From: CBIFVZ01 sp966185765
Lineage (GTDB): Bacteria; Pseudomonadota; Gammaproteobacteria; Enterobacterales; Enterobacteriaceae
Reading direction: 5' to 3'
DNA: 64,000 nt
NCBI GenBank assembly: GCA_966185765.1
Contig: CBIFVZ010000011.1
Span: forward strand, 1 to 64,000
The notes under the pieces are model-generated. The model was not told the DNA's origin. It saw only the letters and a program-made list of their open reading frames with translations, and did not search any database. Every line of letters starts with the position of its first letter. Position 1 is the stretch's first letter. The translations under genes and the position numbers were made by a program. This document shows, one piece after another, positions 8,017-17,000 of the stretch.

Positions 8017-9219
8017 CTAAATATTTGCCTTATTCGGATGACTTTCAGAGTGTGCGCGTTGGCTGTGCCACCACACCAGCAGCGCGAGTAAAGAAACCAG
8101 CGCACCGACAGTACAAACACCAGACCAGCCTGCGTGTTGCCAGGCACTGGCAGAGATAAGCGATCCGCCTGCACCACCAATAAAATAGCTGGTCATATAG
8201 CCTGCCGTCAGTCGGTTACGCGCATCGGGATGGATGTGATAAATCACGCTTTGATTGGTGATGTGCACGCCCTGGACGGTCAAATCAAGCACCAGAATGC
8301 CGACGATAAGCGCGAGCACTGAGGATGCACCCAGAGCGATTGCCCCCCATGAGAGCAGTAACATTACCAGGCCTGCGGTGGTGGTCAGGTGAGCCTTGCC
8401 CTTATCGGCAAGGCCTCCTGCCGGGCGTGCGCCCAGCGCACCCGCCGCGCCTGCCAGGCCAAATAGCCCGATGGTGGCTTCTGAATAATGAAAAGGCGCT
8501 GAGGCCAGCAAAAAGGCCATTGACGTCCAGAGAATACTAAAGCTCGCAAAACTCAGGCAGCCCAGTAATGCACGCGTGCGCAAGACGCTGTCGTTAGCGA
8601 ACAGCGTGACAATTGAGCGCAGTAGCTGTGGATAATTGAGCGCGCTCTTTTCCTGTACCTTTGGCAGTCCTCGCCATAGAGCCAGCGCCATCAGTACCAT
8701 CATCGCACTGGCTACCCAGAACACCGTACGCCAGCCGCCAAGACTTGCCAGCAGGCCGGCGACGGTGCGTGCCAGTAAAATGCCAAGCAGCAGGCCGCTC
8801 ATGACCGTACCCACCACACGCCCGCGCCGTTCTGGCGTAGCAAGCGTGGCTGCAAGGGGAACCAGAATTTGCGCGACCACCGAGAATAGTCCGGTTAATG
8901 CGGTGCCGAGAATCATCATCCACAGTGTTTGACTGGTGGCGGTAATCAGCAGACCGACGGCGGCCAGCATCGTCATCAATACAATCAGACCACGGCGTTC
9001 AAACATATCTCCCAGTGGCACCAGGAAAATCAGTCCGGCGGCATAACCTAACTGGGCAGCAGTGACAATCACGCCCGCGAGACCAGGCGACAGCGAAAAT
9101 GCGTGAGCAATGGTATCGAGCAGCGGTTGCGCATAGTAATTGCTGGCGACAGCAAGGCCGGTGGCGACAGACATTAACGCGATTAACGCTGGGCTGAGGA
9201 CGGGGCGATGTTGAGTCAT
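8017..9219 (-). CDS. MFS transporter, 12-TM, drug efflux type
   Basis: A 400-residue major facilitator protein with about 12 hydrophobic segments and an MFS motif A-like loop (GDMFERRGLIVL near residue 70). A second-half counterpart (GGLADKGKAHL) is also present. The YYAQPLLD segment in helix 1 is typical of a family of putative sugar or drug exporters. The substrate cannot be read from the sequence. In K-12 the mprA-proX interval contains the broken MFS gene ygaY, so this may be an intact counterpart, but I cannot confirm that by alignment. It stands alone, with idi upstream on the same strand. Confidence 0.85.
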   Translation of the reverse strand: MTQHRPVLSPALIALMSVATGLAVASNYYAQPLLDTIAHAFSLSPGLAGVIVTAAQLGYAAGLIFLVPLGDMFERRGLIVLMTMLAAVGLLITATSQTLWMMILGTALTGLFSVVAQILVPLAATLATPERRGRVVGTVMSGLLLGILLARTVAGLLASLGGWRTVFWVASAMMVLMALALWRGLPKVQEKSALNYPQLLRSIVTLFANDSVLRTRALLGCLSFASFSILWTSMAFLLASAPFHYSEATIGLFGLAGAAGALGARPAGGLADKGKAHLTTTAGLVMLLLSWGAIALGASSVLALIVGILVLDLTVQGVHITNQSVIYHIHPDARNRLTAGYMTSYFIGGAGGSLISASAWQHAGWSGVCTVGALVSLLALLVWWHSQRAHSESHPNKANI

Positions 9220-9272
9220 TTCATTAACCCTGGAAAATGAAGCATTAATAATAATGAAAATGGGTGAGTCTG

Positions 9273-9830
9273 TCAGACGGCGTTATATTGGCGCTGGCGC
9301 AACGCGCTCAGAATAGCCGGGCGCTGTAACTGTAACGCCATCCACGGACTAAATGCCGCAGGAATGGCGCGCACGCCTGCGAGCGCGTTATCAACCGTTA
9401 TCCAGCGGTAGTCCATCACCTCATCGGGGTTAGGTTGAGGCTGTGCGCTGGCGTGGGCAAAAAATACCGGGCATAGCTCATTTTCAACAATACCGCTGGC
9501 ATCGGTTGCGCGGTAGCAAAAATCGGGATCAACTTCATGCAGGCGGTGGACGTTAAGCCCCAGTTCATGACAGCAGCGGCGCTGGACGGCATCCTGCATC
9601 GGTTCTCCTGGAAGCGGGTGTCCGCACACTGAATTAGTCCACACGCCAGGCCATGCCAGCTTGCTCAGCGCCCGGCGCGTTAGCAGTAGTGCGCCGTCGT
9701 CATTAAAAATATAACAGGAGAAAGCGAGATGCAGCGGCGTATGACGGGTATGTACTTGTGCCTTATCTTCTGTACCGCAAATGTGCAGACTGTCATCGAG
9801 CAGCAGCACGCGCTCCGTTTGATGGGTCAT
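9273..9830 (-). CDS. idi: Isopentenyl-diphosphate delta-isomerase, type I (Nudix)
   Basis: 185 residues, typical of the type I enzyme (K-12 Idi is 182). It interconverts isopentenyl diphosphate and dimethylallyl diphosphate in isoprenoid synthesis in the cytosol. The active-site cysteine block TNSVCGHP (near residue 63) and the glutamate block GIVENELCPVFFA are present. So is a Nudix-like stretch, AVQRRCCHELGL. In K-12 idi lies elsewhere, near ygfU, so its position beside the MFS gene is a rearrangement. No carotenoid genes are adjacent, and it looks like a monocistron. Confidence 0.95.
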   Translation of the reverse strand: MTHQTERVLLLDDSLHICGTEDKAQVHTRHTPLHLAFSCYIFNDDGALLLTRRALSKLAWPGVWTNSVCGHPLPGEPMQDAVQRRCCHELGLNVHRLHEVDPDFCYRATDASGIVENELCPVFFAHASAQPQPNPDEVMDYRWITVDNALAGVRAIPAAFSPWMALQLQRPAILSALRQRQYNAV

Positions 9831-9923
9831 GGTTGTTCTCTTTCCTGAGCGATTACGCCCAATTATAGAACCACCTGACTTATTCGTAGTGGGGAATAGT
9901 TGCCTTTATGTGCCTCAGAGATA

Positions 9924-9946
9924 AAAGAAAGCCGCCCGGGAGCGGC
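9924..9946 (-). terminator. ampH terminator
   Basis: On the minus strand, GCCGC and GCGGC form a GC-rich stem just after the ampH stop, followed by TTTCTTTTAT, a standard Rho-independent layout. Confidence 0.7.
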
Positions 9947-9957
9947 GGCGTTGAGAA

Positions 9958-11166
9958 TTAGCGGAAGGGACGTTCTGTCAGCAGTTCTTCTTTATTCAAC
10001 GATGCCTGCTCAATGGCAGGTGCCTGGCTCCCCTGGCCACTAAGTTCAGTCACGAGATCGTTAACGCCAACGCTCATATTCACAAAGCGTGTTAACGGCG
10101 AACGAGTCACGACTACAAAGGCGCCCACATTTTTCTCGGGCACCATTGCCATATAGGTGATAAAGCCGCCTGCACCTCCCGTTTTCTGGATAATTCCCGG
10201 GCGACCATTTTTTGCTGACATGTATACCCAGCCGAGGCCCAGCGCATCGGCATGGCCTGGCACATCCATGCCAATAACGCGGTTAAGACGACTGCGCGGA
10301 TAAATGATGGACTGCATTCTGTCGGCCTGGCTGCTGCGGCTGTGGAAGTCAGAGGCCAGGAATTGCTGCATCCAGCGCATCATGTCATCCGGTGTGGAAT
10401 AAACACCGCCGCTGCCGATGGCTGCCAGCGTGTTATTACAGGGGCTTGCGCCTTTCTCTGGCACCATCAGGCGTGCGCACTGATCTGGCGAGGGGGTAAA
10501 TGTGGTGTCTTTCATACCCAGCGGGCGGGCAATGCGCTCGTCAAAAAGCTGCGGGTACGGCTTACCGGCCGCGCGTGACAGGGCATCGGCCAACAAGTCA
10601 AATCCCAGATTTGAGTAACCAGCGGTGGTGCCAGGCTCGCTCTTGAGGGTGGCATTTTGCAGCCAGTCCCAGCGCTGTTGGCGCGTAGGCCAGACAAATA
10701 CGGGGCGGTGCGCCGCACCGCCTGGCTGCTCGCGGGGTAGTGCGCTGGTGTGGGTTGCCAGATTCACCAGGCGAATCGGTGAACCCTGGAAAGAGGGGAC
10801 GGAAGCACCGGGTGGGGCATATTTGCTCAGCGGATCGTCAAGGCGCACTATGCCGTCATCAAGCAGTTTGACCAGCATTTCGCTGGTCATCAGCTTGGTA
10901 ATGGAGGCGATACGGATAACGGAGTCCAGCTGGGGGCGTACGTTGTTACCCGGACGGGTTTCACCAAAACTACGAAATACGCGTTGATTACCGTCAATCA
11001 CCACCAGCGCCATGCCGGTTGCACCGCTGTTGTAAAAGATATGATTCGCGTAGCGCTCAACAACATCAGAGGTAAAAATCGGGTCAACAGACGCAGCGGT
11101 TGCCGTTGGTGTAAAAGGAAGCGCAGCCAGTACCAGGGCGCCAAGAGCCAAAAGTCGATGTTTCAA
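9958..11166 (-). CDS. ampH: AmpH, penicillin-binding / peptidoglycan endopeptidase (class C beta-lactamase fold)
   Basis: 402 residues with an N-terminal signal peptide (MKHRLLALGALVLAALPFTPTATAA). The serine-acylase triad of motifs is complete: SITK (residues 88-91), YSN (GYSNLGF) and KTG (QKTGGAGG). K-12 AmpH is a periplasmic DD-endo/carboxypeptidase with weak beta-lactamase activity, involved in cell-wall remodelling. It is 17 residues longer than K-12 AmpH, mostly at the C-terminus. The only in-frame start before the signal peptide is TTG. sbmA is divergent across a 446-bp gap, the same pairing as in K-12. Confidence 0.95.
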   Translation of the reverse strand: MKHRLLALGALVLAALPFTPTATAASVDPIFTSDVVERYANHIFYNSGATGMALVVIDGNQRVFRSFGETRPGNNVRPQLDSVIRIASITKLMTSEMLVKLLDDGIVRLDDPLSKYAPPGASVPSFQGSPIRLVNLATHTSALPREQPGGAAHRPVFVWPTRQQRWDWLQNATLKSEPGTTAGYSNLGFDLLADALSRAAGKPYPQLFDERIARPLGMKDTTFTPSPDQCARLMVPEKGASPCNNTLAAIGSGGVYSTPDDMMRWMQQFLASDFHSRSSQADRMQSIIYPRSRLNRVIGMDVPGHADALGLGWVYMSAKNGRPGIIQKTGGAGGFITYMAMVPEKNVGAFVVVTRSPLTRFVNMSVGVNDLVTELSGQGSQAPAIEQASLNKEELLTERPFR

Positions 11167-11612
11167 AGTGTGCTACCCATTAAATACGTAAATGTCGTGA
11201 GATGAATCGTATTTACACCACTTGGCAGTATAGCGCCAGGTGTGCAGGGGCATTTTGCACAAGAAAAAACGTAATCTTACATTTCGCAAGAAAAAAGGCC
11301 ACCTGCTGTTAGCGTATAACGGCTTTTTTGTTAAGTTTTGGTAATGAATTCGCGGGGGGAGGCAACATGCGAAATGACATTTTTCTCCTGTAGATGTCAC
11401 CGGGAATAAGCAGGGTCTTATGGACATTCTCAGGTTACTGCATACGGCAGTGCAGGTAATCCTCTGTGTGCAGAAGAAAGAGGGTGTTGATTTGGCTTTA
11501 TTTTTTGTAAGGGCATTACATAGTTTGATACAACATCCTGCAATTTACTGCCCGTACTCAGGGTATAACAGCGCAAGTGGCGTGTGATTATGTTTTTGCA
11601 GGAGATTCATGG
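11167..11612. other. ampH-sbmA divergent intergenic region
   Basis: 446 bp holding the promoters for both divergent genes. I see no convincing gene. It is moderately AT-rich (for example GGCTTTATTTTTTGTAAG at about 11493). No sigma-E or other operator matched well enough to call. Confidence 0.5.
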
Positions 11613-12842
11613 ATGTTTAAGTCGTTTTTCCCCCGACCAACGGCGTTTTTTCTCTCGGCTTTTCTTTGGGCGGCGCTGGCCGTTATTTTCTGGCAGTTCA
11701 TGGGCAAGAGCTGGCTGACAGCGCTGGCAGGCGCAGGTACAGAGGTGCCTGTTAGCGCAGCACGGTTCTGGTCACCGGGCTATCTGGTGTTTTATGCCTA
11801 TTATGCGGTCTGTGTAGGGCTGTTTGCGCTGTGTTGGTTTACGCTCTGTCCTCATCGCTGGCAATACTGGTCCATTCTCGGTTCGGCGTTGATTGTGTTT
11901 GTGACCTGGTTTCTGGTGGAGGTGGGCGTTGCCATTAACGCGTGGTACGCGCCTTTCTATGACCTGATTCAGCAATCACTCAGTAAGCCCGGTAGCGTAT
12001 CGGTGACACAGTTTTACAACGGTGTGCTGGTCTTTCTCGGTATTGCGCTAATTTCCGTTACCGTTGGCGTACTCAATAACTTTTTTGTCAGCCACTATGT
12101 GTTCCGCTGGCGAACGGCGATGAACGAATACTATATGGCCCACTGGCAGCGCCTGCGCCACATTGAAGGTGCCGCCCAGCGCGTGCAGGAAGACACCATG
12201 CGCTTTGCTACCACGCTTGAGGGGATAGGTATCGGCTTTATACAGGCGCTGATGACCCTGATTGCATTTTTGCCAGTGCTGGTGGCGCTCTCGCCTCACG
12301 TACCTGAGCTGCCGTTTGTCGGGCATGTGCAGTACGGTCTGGTTATTGCGGCTATTATCTGGGCGCTGATGGGGACCGGCCTGCTGGGGTTGGTGGGGAT
12401 TAAACTGCCAGGGCTTGAGTTCAAAAATCAGCGGGTAGAGGCGGCCTACCGTAAAGAGCTGGTTTACGGTGAGGATGACCCTGAACGCGCGGCCCCGCCT
12501 ACGGTGCGCGAGCTTTTTAGCAACGTGCGGCGCAACTACTTTCGGCTCTATTTTCACTATATGTACTTCAACATCGCACGCATCCTCTATCTGCAGGTCG
12601 ATAACGTCTTCGGTCTGTTCTTGCTCTTCCCGTCGATTGTTGCAGGCACGATTACGCTCGGCCTGTTGACCCAGATAAACAACGTGTTTGAGAAGGTGCG
12701 CACCGCCTTCCAGTACCTGATTAACTCATGGGCAACGCTGGTGGAGTTGATGTCTATCTACAAGCGTCTGCGCAGCTTTGAGCGTGAGCTTGATGTGTCA
12801 GTGCATGACGAAAGGCAAATGGATGTAGCTGGTTGGCATTGA
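11613..12842 (+). CDS. sbmA: SbmA (BacA-type) peptide antibiotic transporter
   Basis: 409 residues against 406 in K-12. It is an inner-membrane homodimer with a transmembrane domain like that of ABC exporters but no ATPase domain. It imports microcin B17, microcin J25, bleomycin and proline-rich peptides using the proton gradient. Conserved family blocks are visible: FLVEVGVAINAWYAPFYD, NNFFVSHYVFRWRTAMNEYY and LRHIEGAAQRVQEDT. The ATG at 11613 is preferred over one 12 codons earlier because it follows AGGAG and matches the K-12 N-terminus MFKSFFP. yaiW follows 49 bp later, as in K-12. Confidence 0.97.
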   Translation: MFKSFFPRPTAFFLSAFLWAALAVIFWQFMGKSWLTALAGAGTEVPVSAARFWSPGYLVFYAYYAVCVGLFALCWFTLCPHRWQYWSILGSALIVFVTWFLVEVGVAINAWYAPFYDLIQQSLSKPGSVSVTQFYNGVLVFLGIALISVTVGVLNNFFVSHYVFRWRTAMNEYYMAHWQRLRHIEGAAQRVQEDTMRFATTLEGIGIGFIQALMTLIAFLPVLVALSPHVPELPFVGHVQYGLVIAAIIWALMGTGLLGLVGIKLPGLEFKNQRVEAAYRKELVYGEDDPERAAPPTVRELFSNVRRNYFRLYFHYMYFNIARILYLQVDNVFGLFLLFPSIVAGTITLGLLTQINNVFEKVRTAFQYLINSWATLVELMSIYKRLRSFERELDVSVHDERQMDVAGWH

Positions 12843-12891
12843 CGGCATACGGCGAAAAATGGCAGGCTGCGGACAACATAAGGGAGAGCGC

Positions 12892-13986
12892 ATGAAGACC
12901 TGTTTCCGTCCTGGCTTGCCGCTGCTGGCCATACTGGTGTTGGTCGGCTGCGGTAGTCAGCAGACGCAGCAAAAATTGCCCGCCGGCGTAAAGCCGGTGG
13001 ATGTAGCCGCGACGGTACGCCAGAAAATGCCGGCCAGCGTGAAAGAGAGATACGCCTGGGCGCAGGACATCGCTACAGCATTTGCAAGCCAGAAGCTGGC
13101 GCCCAGTGAGGAGAATGTTTGCTCGGTACTGGCTGTTGCTGCGCAAGAATCTACCTACCAGAGCGATCCGCGCGTGCCGGGGCTGAGTAAAATTGCCTGG
13201 CAGGAAATCTATCGTCGGGCGGGCAAGCTCTATGTGCCAGAGTTCATGGTGCGTACGGCGCTGTCCATCAAATCGCCAACGGGCAAAAGTTATGCCGAAC
13301 GGCTGGATAATGTGAAAAGCGAAGGTGAGCTGAGCGCCATTTTTGATGACTTTATCGACATGGTGCCGTTGGGGCAGAAACTCTTTGGCAACCTCAATCC
13401 GGTGCGCACTGGCGGACCGATGCAGGTCAGCATTGCCTTTGCCGAGCAGCATACGTCGGGTTATCCCTGGAAAATTGACGGCACGGTGCGCCAGGAAGTG
13501 TTCACCCGGCGCGGTGGCATGTGGTTTGGGATTTATCATTTGCTGAACTACCCGGCGAACTACACCAGCCCGCTGTACCGTTTTGCTGACTTCAATGCCG
13601 GTTGGTACGCAAGTCGCAACGCCGCGTTTCAAAACGCGGTCAGTCAGGCTACCGGTGTGAAGCTGGCGCTGGATGGCGATTTGATTCGTTATGATAGTGA
13701 CGAGCCGGGGCAAACGGAGCTGGCGGTGCGTAAACTGTCGTCATCGCTCAATATGAGTGACAGTGAAATCCACAATGCGTTGAAAAAAGGCGACAGTCTG
13801 GCATTTGAGAAAAGCAGTTTGTATGAGGCGGTGTATCAGCTCGCCGAAAAACGCACCGGGAAGCGCCTGGCGCGTGAAATGCTGCCTGGCATTACGCTTG
13901 AAAGTCCCAAAATTACCCGTAATCTGACCACGGCGTGGTTTGCTAAACGGGTTGATGAACGCCGGGCAAGCTGTATGCGGCGTTAA
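12892..13986 (+). CDS. yaiW: YaiW, outer-membrane lipoprotein partner of SbmA
   Basis: 364 residues with a lipoprotein signal ending in the lipobox LVGC (cysteine at about residue 20), followed by Gly-Ser, which fits outer-membrane sorting. K-12 YaiW is a surface-exposed lipoprotein that helps SbmA-dependent uptake of proline-rich peptides. The DUF1615 body follows, including AAQESTYQSDPRVPGLSKIA and NPVRTGGPMQVSI. The ATG at 12892 has AGGGAGAG in front. A longer frame begins 11 codons earlier but lacks a ribosome site. The stop overlaps that of convergent yaiY by 4 bp. Confidence 0.94.
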   Translation: MKTCFRPGLPLLAILVLVGCGSQQTQQKLPAGVKPVDVAATVRQKMPASVKERYAWAQDIATAFASQKLAPSEENVCSVLAVAAQESTYQSDPRVPGLSKIAWQEIYRRAGKLYVPEFMVRTALSIKSPTGKSYAERLDNVKSEGELSAIFDDFIDMVPLGQKLFGNLNPVRTGGPMQVSIAFAEQHTSGYPWKIDGTVRQEVFTRRGGMWFGIYHLLNYPANYTSPLYRFADFNAGWYASRNAAFQNAVSQATGVKLALDGDLIRYDSDEPGQTELAVRKLSSSLNMSDSEIHNALKKGDSLAFEKSSLYEAVYQLAEKRTGKRLAREMLPGITLESPKITRNLTTAWFAKRVDERRASCMRR

Positions 13987-14294
13987 TGCAATCGGGTCGC
14001 GTGGCGCACGCGGGCGACAATAATAACAATGCCAAGCAGCAGTGCGCCCGCGCTAAAGACGCTAAGGCCAAACAGGATATTAACCCCAAAGCCGATGTCG
14101 ATGTGCGGGCGACTGGCATTGTCACTTTGCATCAGGTGTTCAAACATGCCGGGTGAATTAATCAATAAATTGATAGCCTGCGAACCTGCCCAAAAGCAAA
14201 ACAAAACGAAGACGGTCCACGAAATATTACCGAGTATAGTGGCCTCTTTTTTTGCTCTGATGAGCACAGGTCTGGATAACGAAAAGTCTGCCAT
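13983..14294 (-). CDS. yaiY: YaiY, DUF2755 inner membrane protein
   Basis: 103 residues (102 in K-12) with two membrane helices, about residues 23-43 (VFVLFCFWAGSQAINLLI) and 70-94. The first helix aligns directly with K-12 YaiY (ALFVLFCFWAGAQLLNLLV). Its function is not known; K-12 yaiY expression has been linked to CRP-type control, which I cannot confirm here. It faces yaiW tail to tail, with the stops overlapping. Confidence 0.9.
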   Translation of the reverse strand: MADFSLSRPVLIRAKKEATILGNISWTVFVLFCFWAGSQAINLLINSPGMFEHLMQSDNASRPHIDIGFGVNILFGLSVFSAGALLLGIVIIVARVRHATRLH

Positions 14295-14700
14295 CGTCGG
14301 CCTCCCGCAGGATGTTATGGGCGCAGATGCTTAAATCTGTGCTAAGTCTGGCAGTGCCACGGGAAAGGTGACATCAGATTGCTGGTAATTTCCGCTACAG
14401 AATATTCCTGAATCCTCTTTTTATGCTCTCCTTCACATTTCGCGCGCCTTAACCGTATTTATCAGCCACCAACACGTAGTAACAGGGTTGCGGATTGCTG
14501 AAGTCGTGTTTTTCAACCATAGCCTCCCGGACACCCGGTGCTGGCTTTTACAACGGCGTGAAGTCCATATGGCAGCGTTCAGAGACTAATGCACCCGCAC
14601 GGGATGCTGGCTTTATCCATACTTAGCATACCCTGTGTGTATCTGGACGCGTTCAGTGCGCTGTGTGAAGATGCTTTTTTTGACAACCTGGAAATCGACG
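14295..14700. other. yaiY-yaiZ intergenic region
   Basis: About 400 bp with no supportable gene on either strand. An open frame extends upstream of yaiZ to 14635, but its extra codons look unlike the family. Presumably it holds divergent promoters for yaiY and yaiZ; no clear boxes were found. Confidence 0.4.
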
Positions 14701-14907
14701 ATGACCCTGAAAATGCGCCGTGACTGGCATTATTATGCATTCGCTATTGGGCTTATTTTTATTCTGAACGGTGTGCTGGGTCTGATGGGATTTGAGCCGC
14801 AGGGATGGCAGCGCTATGCTGCCGGTCTGGCATGTTGGGTGGTGGGTTTCTGGTTGGCGGGGTTGATTATTCGCCGCCCATCTGCGGCGGCGAATGAGAG
14901 TAATTAA
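14701..14907 (+). CDS. yaiZ: YaiZ, DUF2754 small inner membrane protein
   Basis: 68 residues, near the 70 of K-12 YaiZ. It shares the core KxRRDWHYYAFAIGLIFILNG and the end FWLAGLIIRR, giving two membrane helices. Function is unknown. The ATG at 14701 is chosen to match the K-12 N-terminus; the open frame runs 22 codons further upstream. Its ribosome site is weak. The stop overlaps that of the convergent ddlA gene by 3-4 bp. Confidence 0.87.
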   Translation: MTLKMRRDWHYYAFAIGLIFILNGVLGLMGFEPQGWQRYAAGLACWVVGFWLAGLIIRRPSAAANESN

Positions 14908-16001
14908 GTGCGTAGCGAGCTTTCCAGCGCGTTTACCTCACGGTGGCGCGCTATTGCCAGTTCAATCAGACGTGTAATGAGCGTGCTGTAACTCAGGCCG
15001 CTTGCCTGCCACAGTTTGGGATACATACTGATATTGGTAAATCCGGGCAGGGTGTTGATTTCATTTATCACCACCTCGTTGTCCGGTGTCAGGAACACGT
15101 CCACGCGCGCCATACCACTGCATTCGAGAGCCTGAAATGCACGTATGGCCGTAGCCCTGATTTCATCATTGAGCGTGGCAGGCAGCTCGGCTGGAACCAC
15201 CACACGCGCCTGGGCGTCGCTGATGTATTTGGCGTCGTAGCTGTAAAACGTGGCATTAACCACGATTTCGCCGCAGGTGCTGGCCTGTGGGTGTTCATTA
15301 CCCAGCACGGCACATTCGATTTCCCGACCGGTAATGCCTTTTTCTACCAGAACTTTATTGTCAAAGCGAAATGCCAGTGCCAGCGCATCGCGGTACTCAG
15401 ACTCGCTACCGACACGGCTTACGCCCACGGAAGAGCCCTGGCTTGCCGGTTTGACAAAAAGTGGCAAGCCGAAGCGCTGTTCAAGCTCGGCAAAGCTCAC
15501 GCTGTCGCGGTTTGCTGCGTTAAGTGTAATAAACGGGGCGACGTTCAATCCCGCATCGCGCAGCAGGCGCTTGGCGACATCTTTATCCATGCTGACGGCG
15601 GAGCCAAGCACACCAGAACCCACAAACGGCAGGTTGGCCATACGCAGCATACCCTGAAGTGAACCGTCTTCACCGAGCGTGCCGTGCACAATCGGGAAAA
15701 TGACATCCACCGCCAGGGCATTGCCTGAGGTAGTTTCCAGCAACACAGGCGCTTCCTCGCCCGGCATTAGCGCCACGCGCTGTTCAGACGGCTTAAGGAT
15801 GATATGCGCCGGGTCGTGGGCATTAAGGAGCCAGTCACGGACATCGCTGTGCTGCCAGCGGCCATGCTTGTCCATGCCCAGCAACACGGGTTCAAACCTC
15901 TCTTTATCCAGTGCGTCGACAATGTTTTTTGCCGACTGCAAAGACACCTCATGCTCGGCAGATTTGCCGCCAAACACGATGCCCACACGCAGTTTTGCCA
16001 T
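14904..16001 (-). CDS. ddlA: D-alanine-D-alanine ligase A
   Basis: 365 residues (364 in K-12). An ATP-grasp enzyme that makes the D-Ala-D-Ala dipeptide for peptidoglycan precursors in the cytosol. Landmarks are the N-terminal VGIVFGGKSAEHEVSL, the PIVHGTLGEDGSLQG block, the ATP-binding LFVKPASQGSSVGVS and the metal-binding EINTLPGFTNISMYPKLW near the C-terminus. The start at 16001 matches K-12 (M.KLRVGIVFGG); a frame open 43 codons further upstream reads like non-coding sequence. Convergent with yaiZ, and divergent from the extensin-like gene. Confidence 0.97.
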   Translation of the reverse strand: MAKLRVGIVFGGKSAEHEVSLQSAKNIVDALDKERFEPVLLGMDKHGRWQHSDVRDWLLNAHDPAHIILKPSEQRVALMPGEEAPVLLETTSGNALAVDVIFPIVHGTLGEDGSLQGMLRMANLPFVGSGVLGSAVSMDKDVAKRLLRDAGLNVAPFITLNAANRDSVSFAELEQRFGLPLFVKPASQGSSVGVSRVGSESEYRDALALAFRFDNKVLVEKGITGREIECAVLGNEHPQASTCGEIVVNATFYSYDAKYISDAQARVVVPAELPATLNDEIRATAIRAFQALECSGMARVDVFLTPDNEVVINEINTLPGFTNISMYPKLWQASGLSYSTLITRLIELAIARHREVNALESSLRT

Positions 16002-16157
16002 CCTGTAAACCTTCTGAAAATACAACGCAAGGCAGACAAAATAGCACGCTGCACGCGGCGCTTCATCTGGCTTGTCATGGATATCGCATGCGGTAATGAT
16101 AGAGATATTATCCACAGCGCGTGAAAACACTATGCAAGCAGATGCGACGGAGGCGGG

Positions 16158-16853
16158 ATGGGAAAGTGGGCAATGAGGGCGATGGTCGTGCTGGTGACGC
16201 TGGCTGCGGGCTGGTGGGGATTACAGCAGCTGCCACCTCAATACAATCCGTTTGCGCCGCTTACCCTTGATGAGCCGCCGACAGTCGTGACTCGCTATAA
16301 GCTGCGCCAGTTGGTAAATCACCCGCAGGAATGTGAGGCGTTGCTGGCGCAGGCGCAGGCGCGCGGCATAATTTTCTGGCGTGCGCAGGCCGACAGCACC
16401 GGAAACTGCCCTTTAACCGGAGTTGTGCGTGTAACGCGTTTTGGCAATGTCAGTTTGAGTAGCAGCTTTTTGGCAAGTTGTTCCCTGGCCGTGCGCAGTG
16501 CGATGTTTATCCACCGTGCGGCACCAATGGCGATGGAGATACAGGGCAGCGCGCTGGCGCGAATCGATCACGTGGGCAGCTATGCCTGTCGTAATATTTA
16601 TCATCGTGCGCAAGGGCGGCGTAGTGAACATGCGACAGCGGATGCCCTGGATATTAGCGGATTTCGCTTTGCAAATGGTCAGCGCATTACAGTGGAAAAG
16701 GGCTGGGGGACGGTGGGTACATCCTCCAGAGTACTCCGGGCGCTGTTTCAGGAGAGCTGTGCGTTTTATGGCAATGCGCTGGGGCCAGAGTACAACGCCG
16801 CACATGCGAATCATTTTCACTTCGGTGTAAACGGGTTTGGCTTGTGTCGATAG
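16158..16853 (+). CDS. Extensin-like family secreted or membrane-anchored protein
   Basis: 231 residues with an N-terminal hydrophobic segment (about residues 6-20) that would export or anchor it. The C-terminal half matches the bacterial extensin-like family. It resembles zinc DD-peptidases of the M15 type: SEHATADALD supplies His158 and Asp165, and HANHFHFGV supplies His219 and His221. A role in cell-wall hydrolysis is plausible but not shown. Six cysteines could form periplasmic disulfides. It starts after GGAGG. K-12 has no gene here between ddlA and iraP, so it is an insertion relative to that order. Confidence 0.8.
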   Translation: MGKWAMRAMVVLVTLAAGWWGLQQLPPQYNPFAPLTLDEPPTVVTRYKLRQLVNHPQECEALLAQAQARGIIFWRAQADSTGNCPLTGVVRVTRFGNVSLSSSFLASCSLAVRSAMFIHRAAPMAMEIQGSALARIDHVGSYACRNIYHRAQGRRSEHATADALDISGFRFANGQRITVEKGWGTVGTSSRVLRALFQESCAFYGNALGPEYNAAHANHFHFGVNGFGLCR

Positions 16854-17000
16854 GGTGACTACTGTCTGACTACATAACGTAATGCGCCCAGGTGGACAGG
16901 ATATCTTCAGCTCACGGGCACAGAGTGCGCATTCGGGCGCTGCCGCCTTTGGTATGCTTCCTGCTCCTGACTTGCCGATTTACCTGGTAGATGATTGCGG

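Noticed and set aside
12754..13713. 319-codon minus-strand frame opposite sbmA/yaiW
   Set aside because: Shadow frame of yaiW: arginine- and histidine-rich, unlike any family, and yaiW is a clear orthologue.
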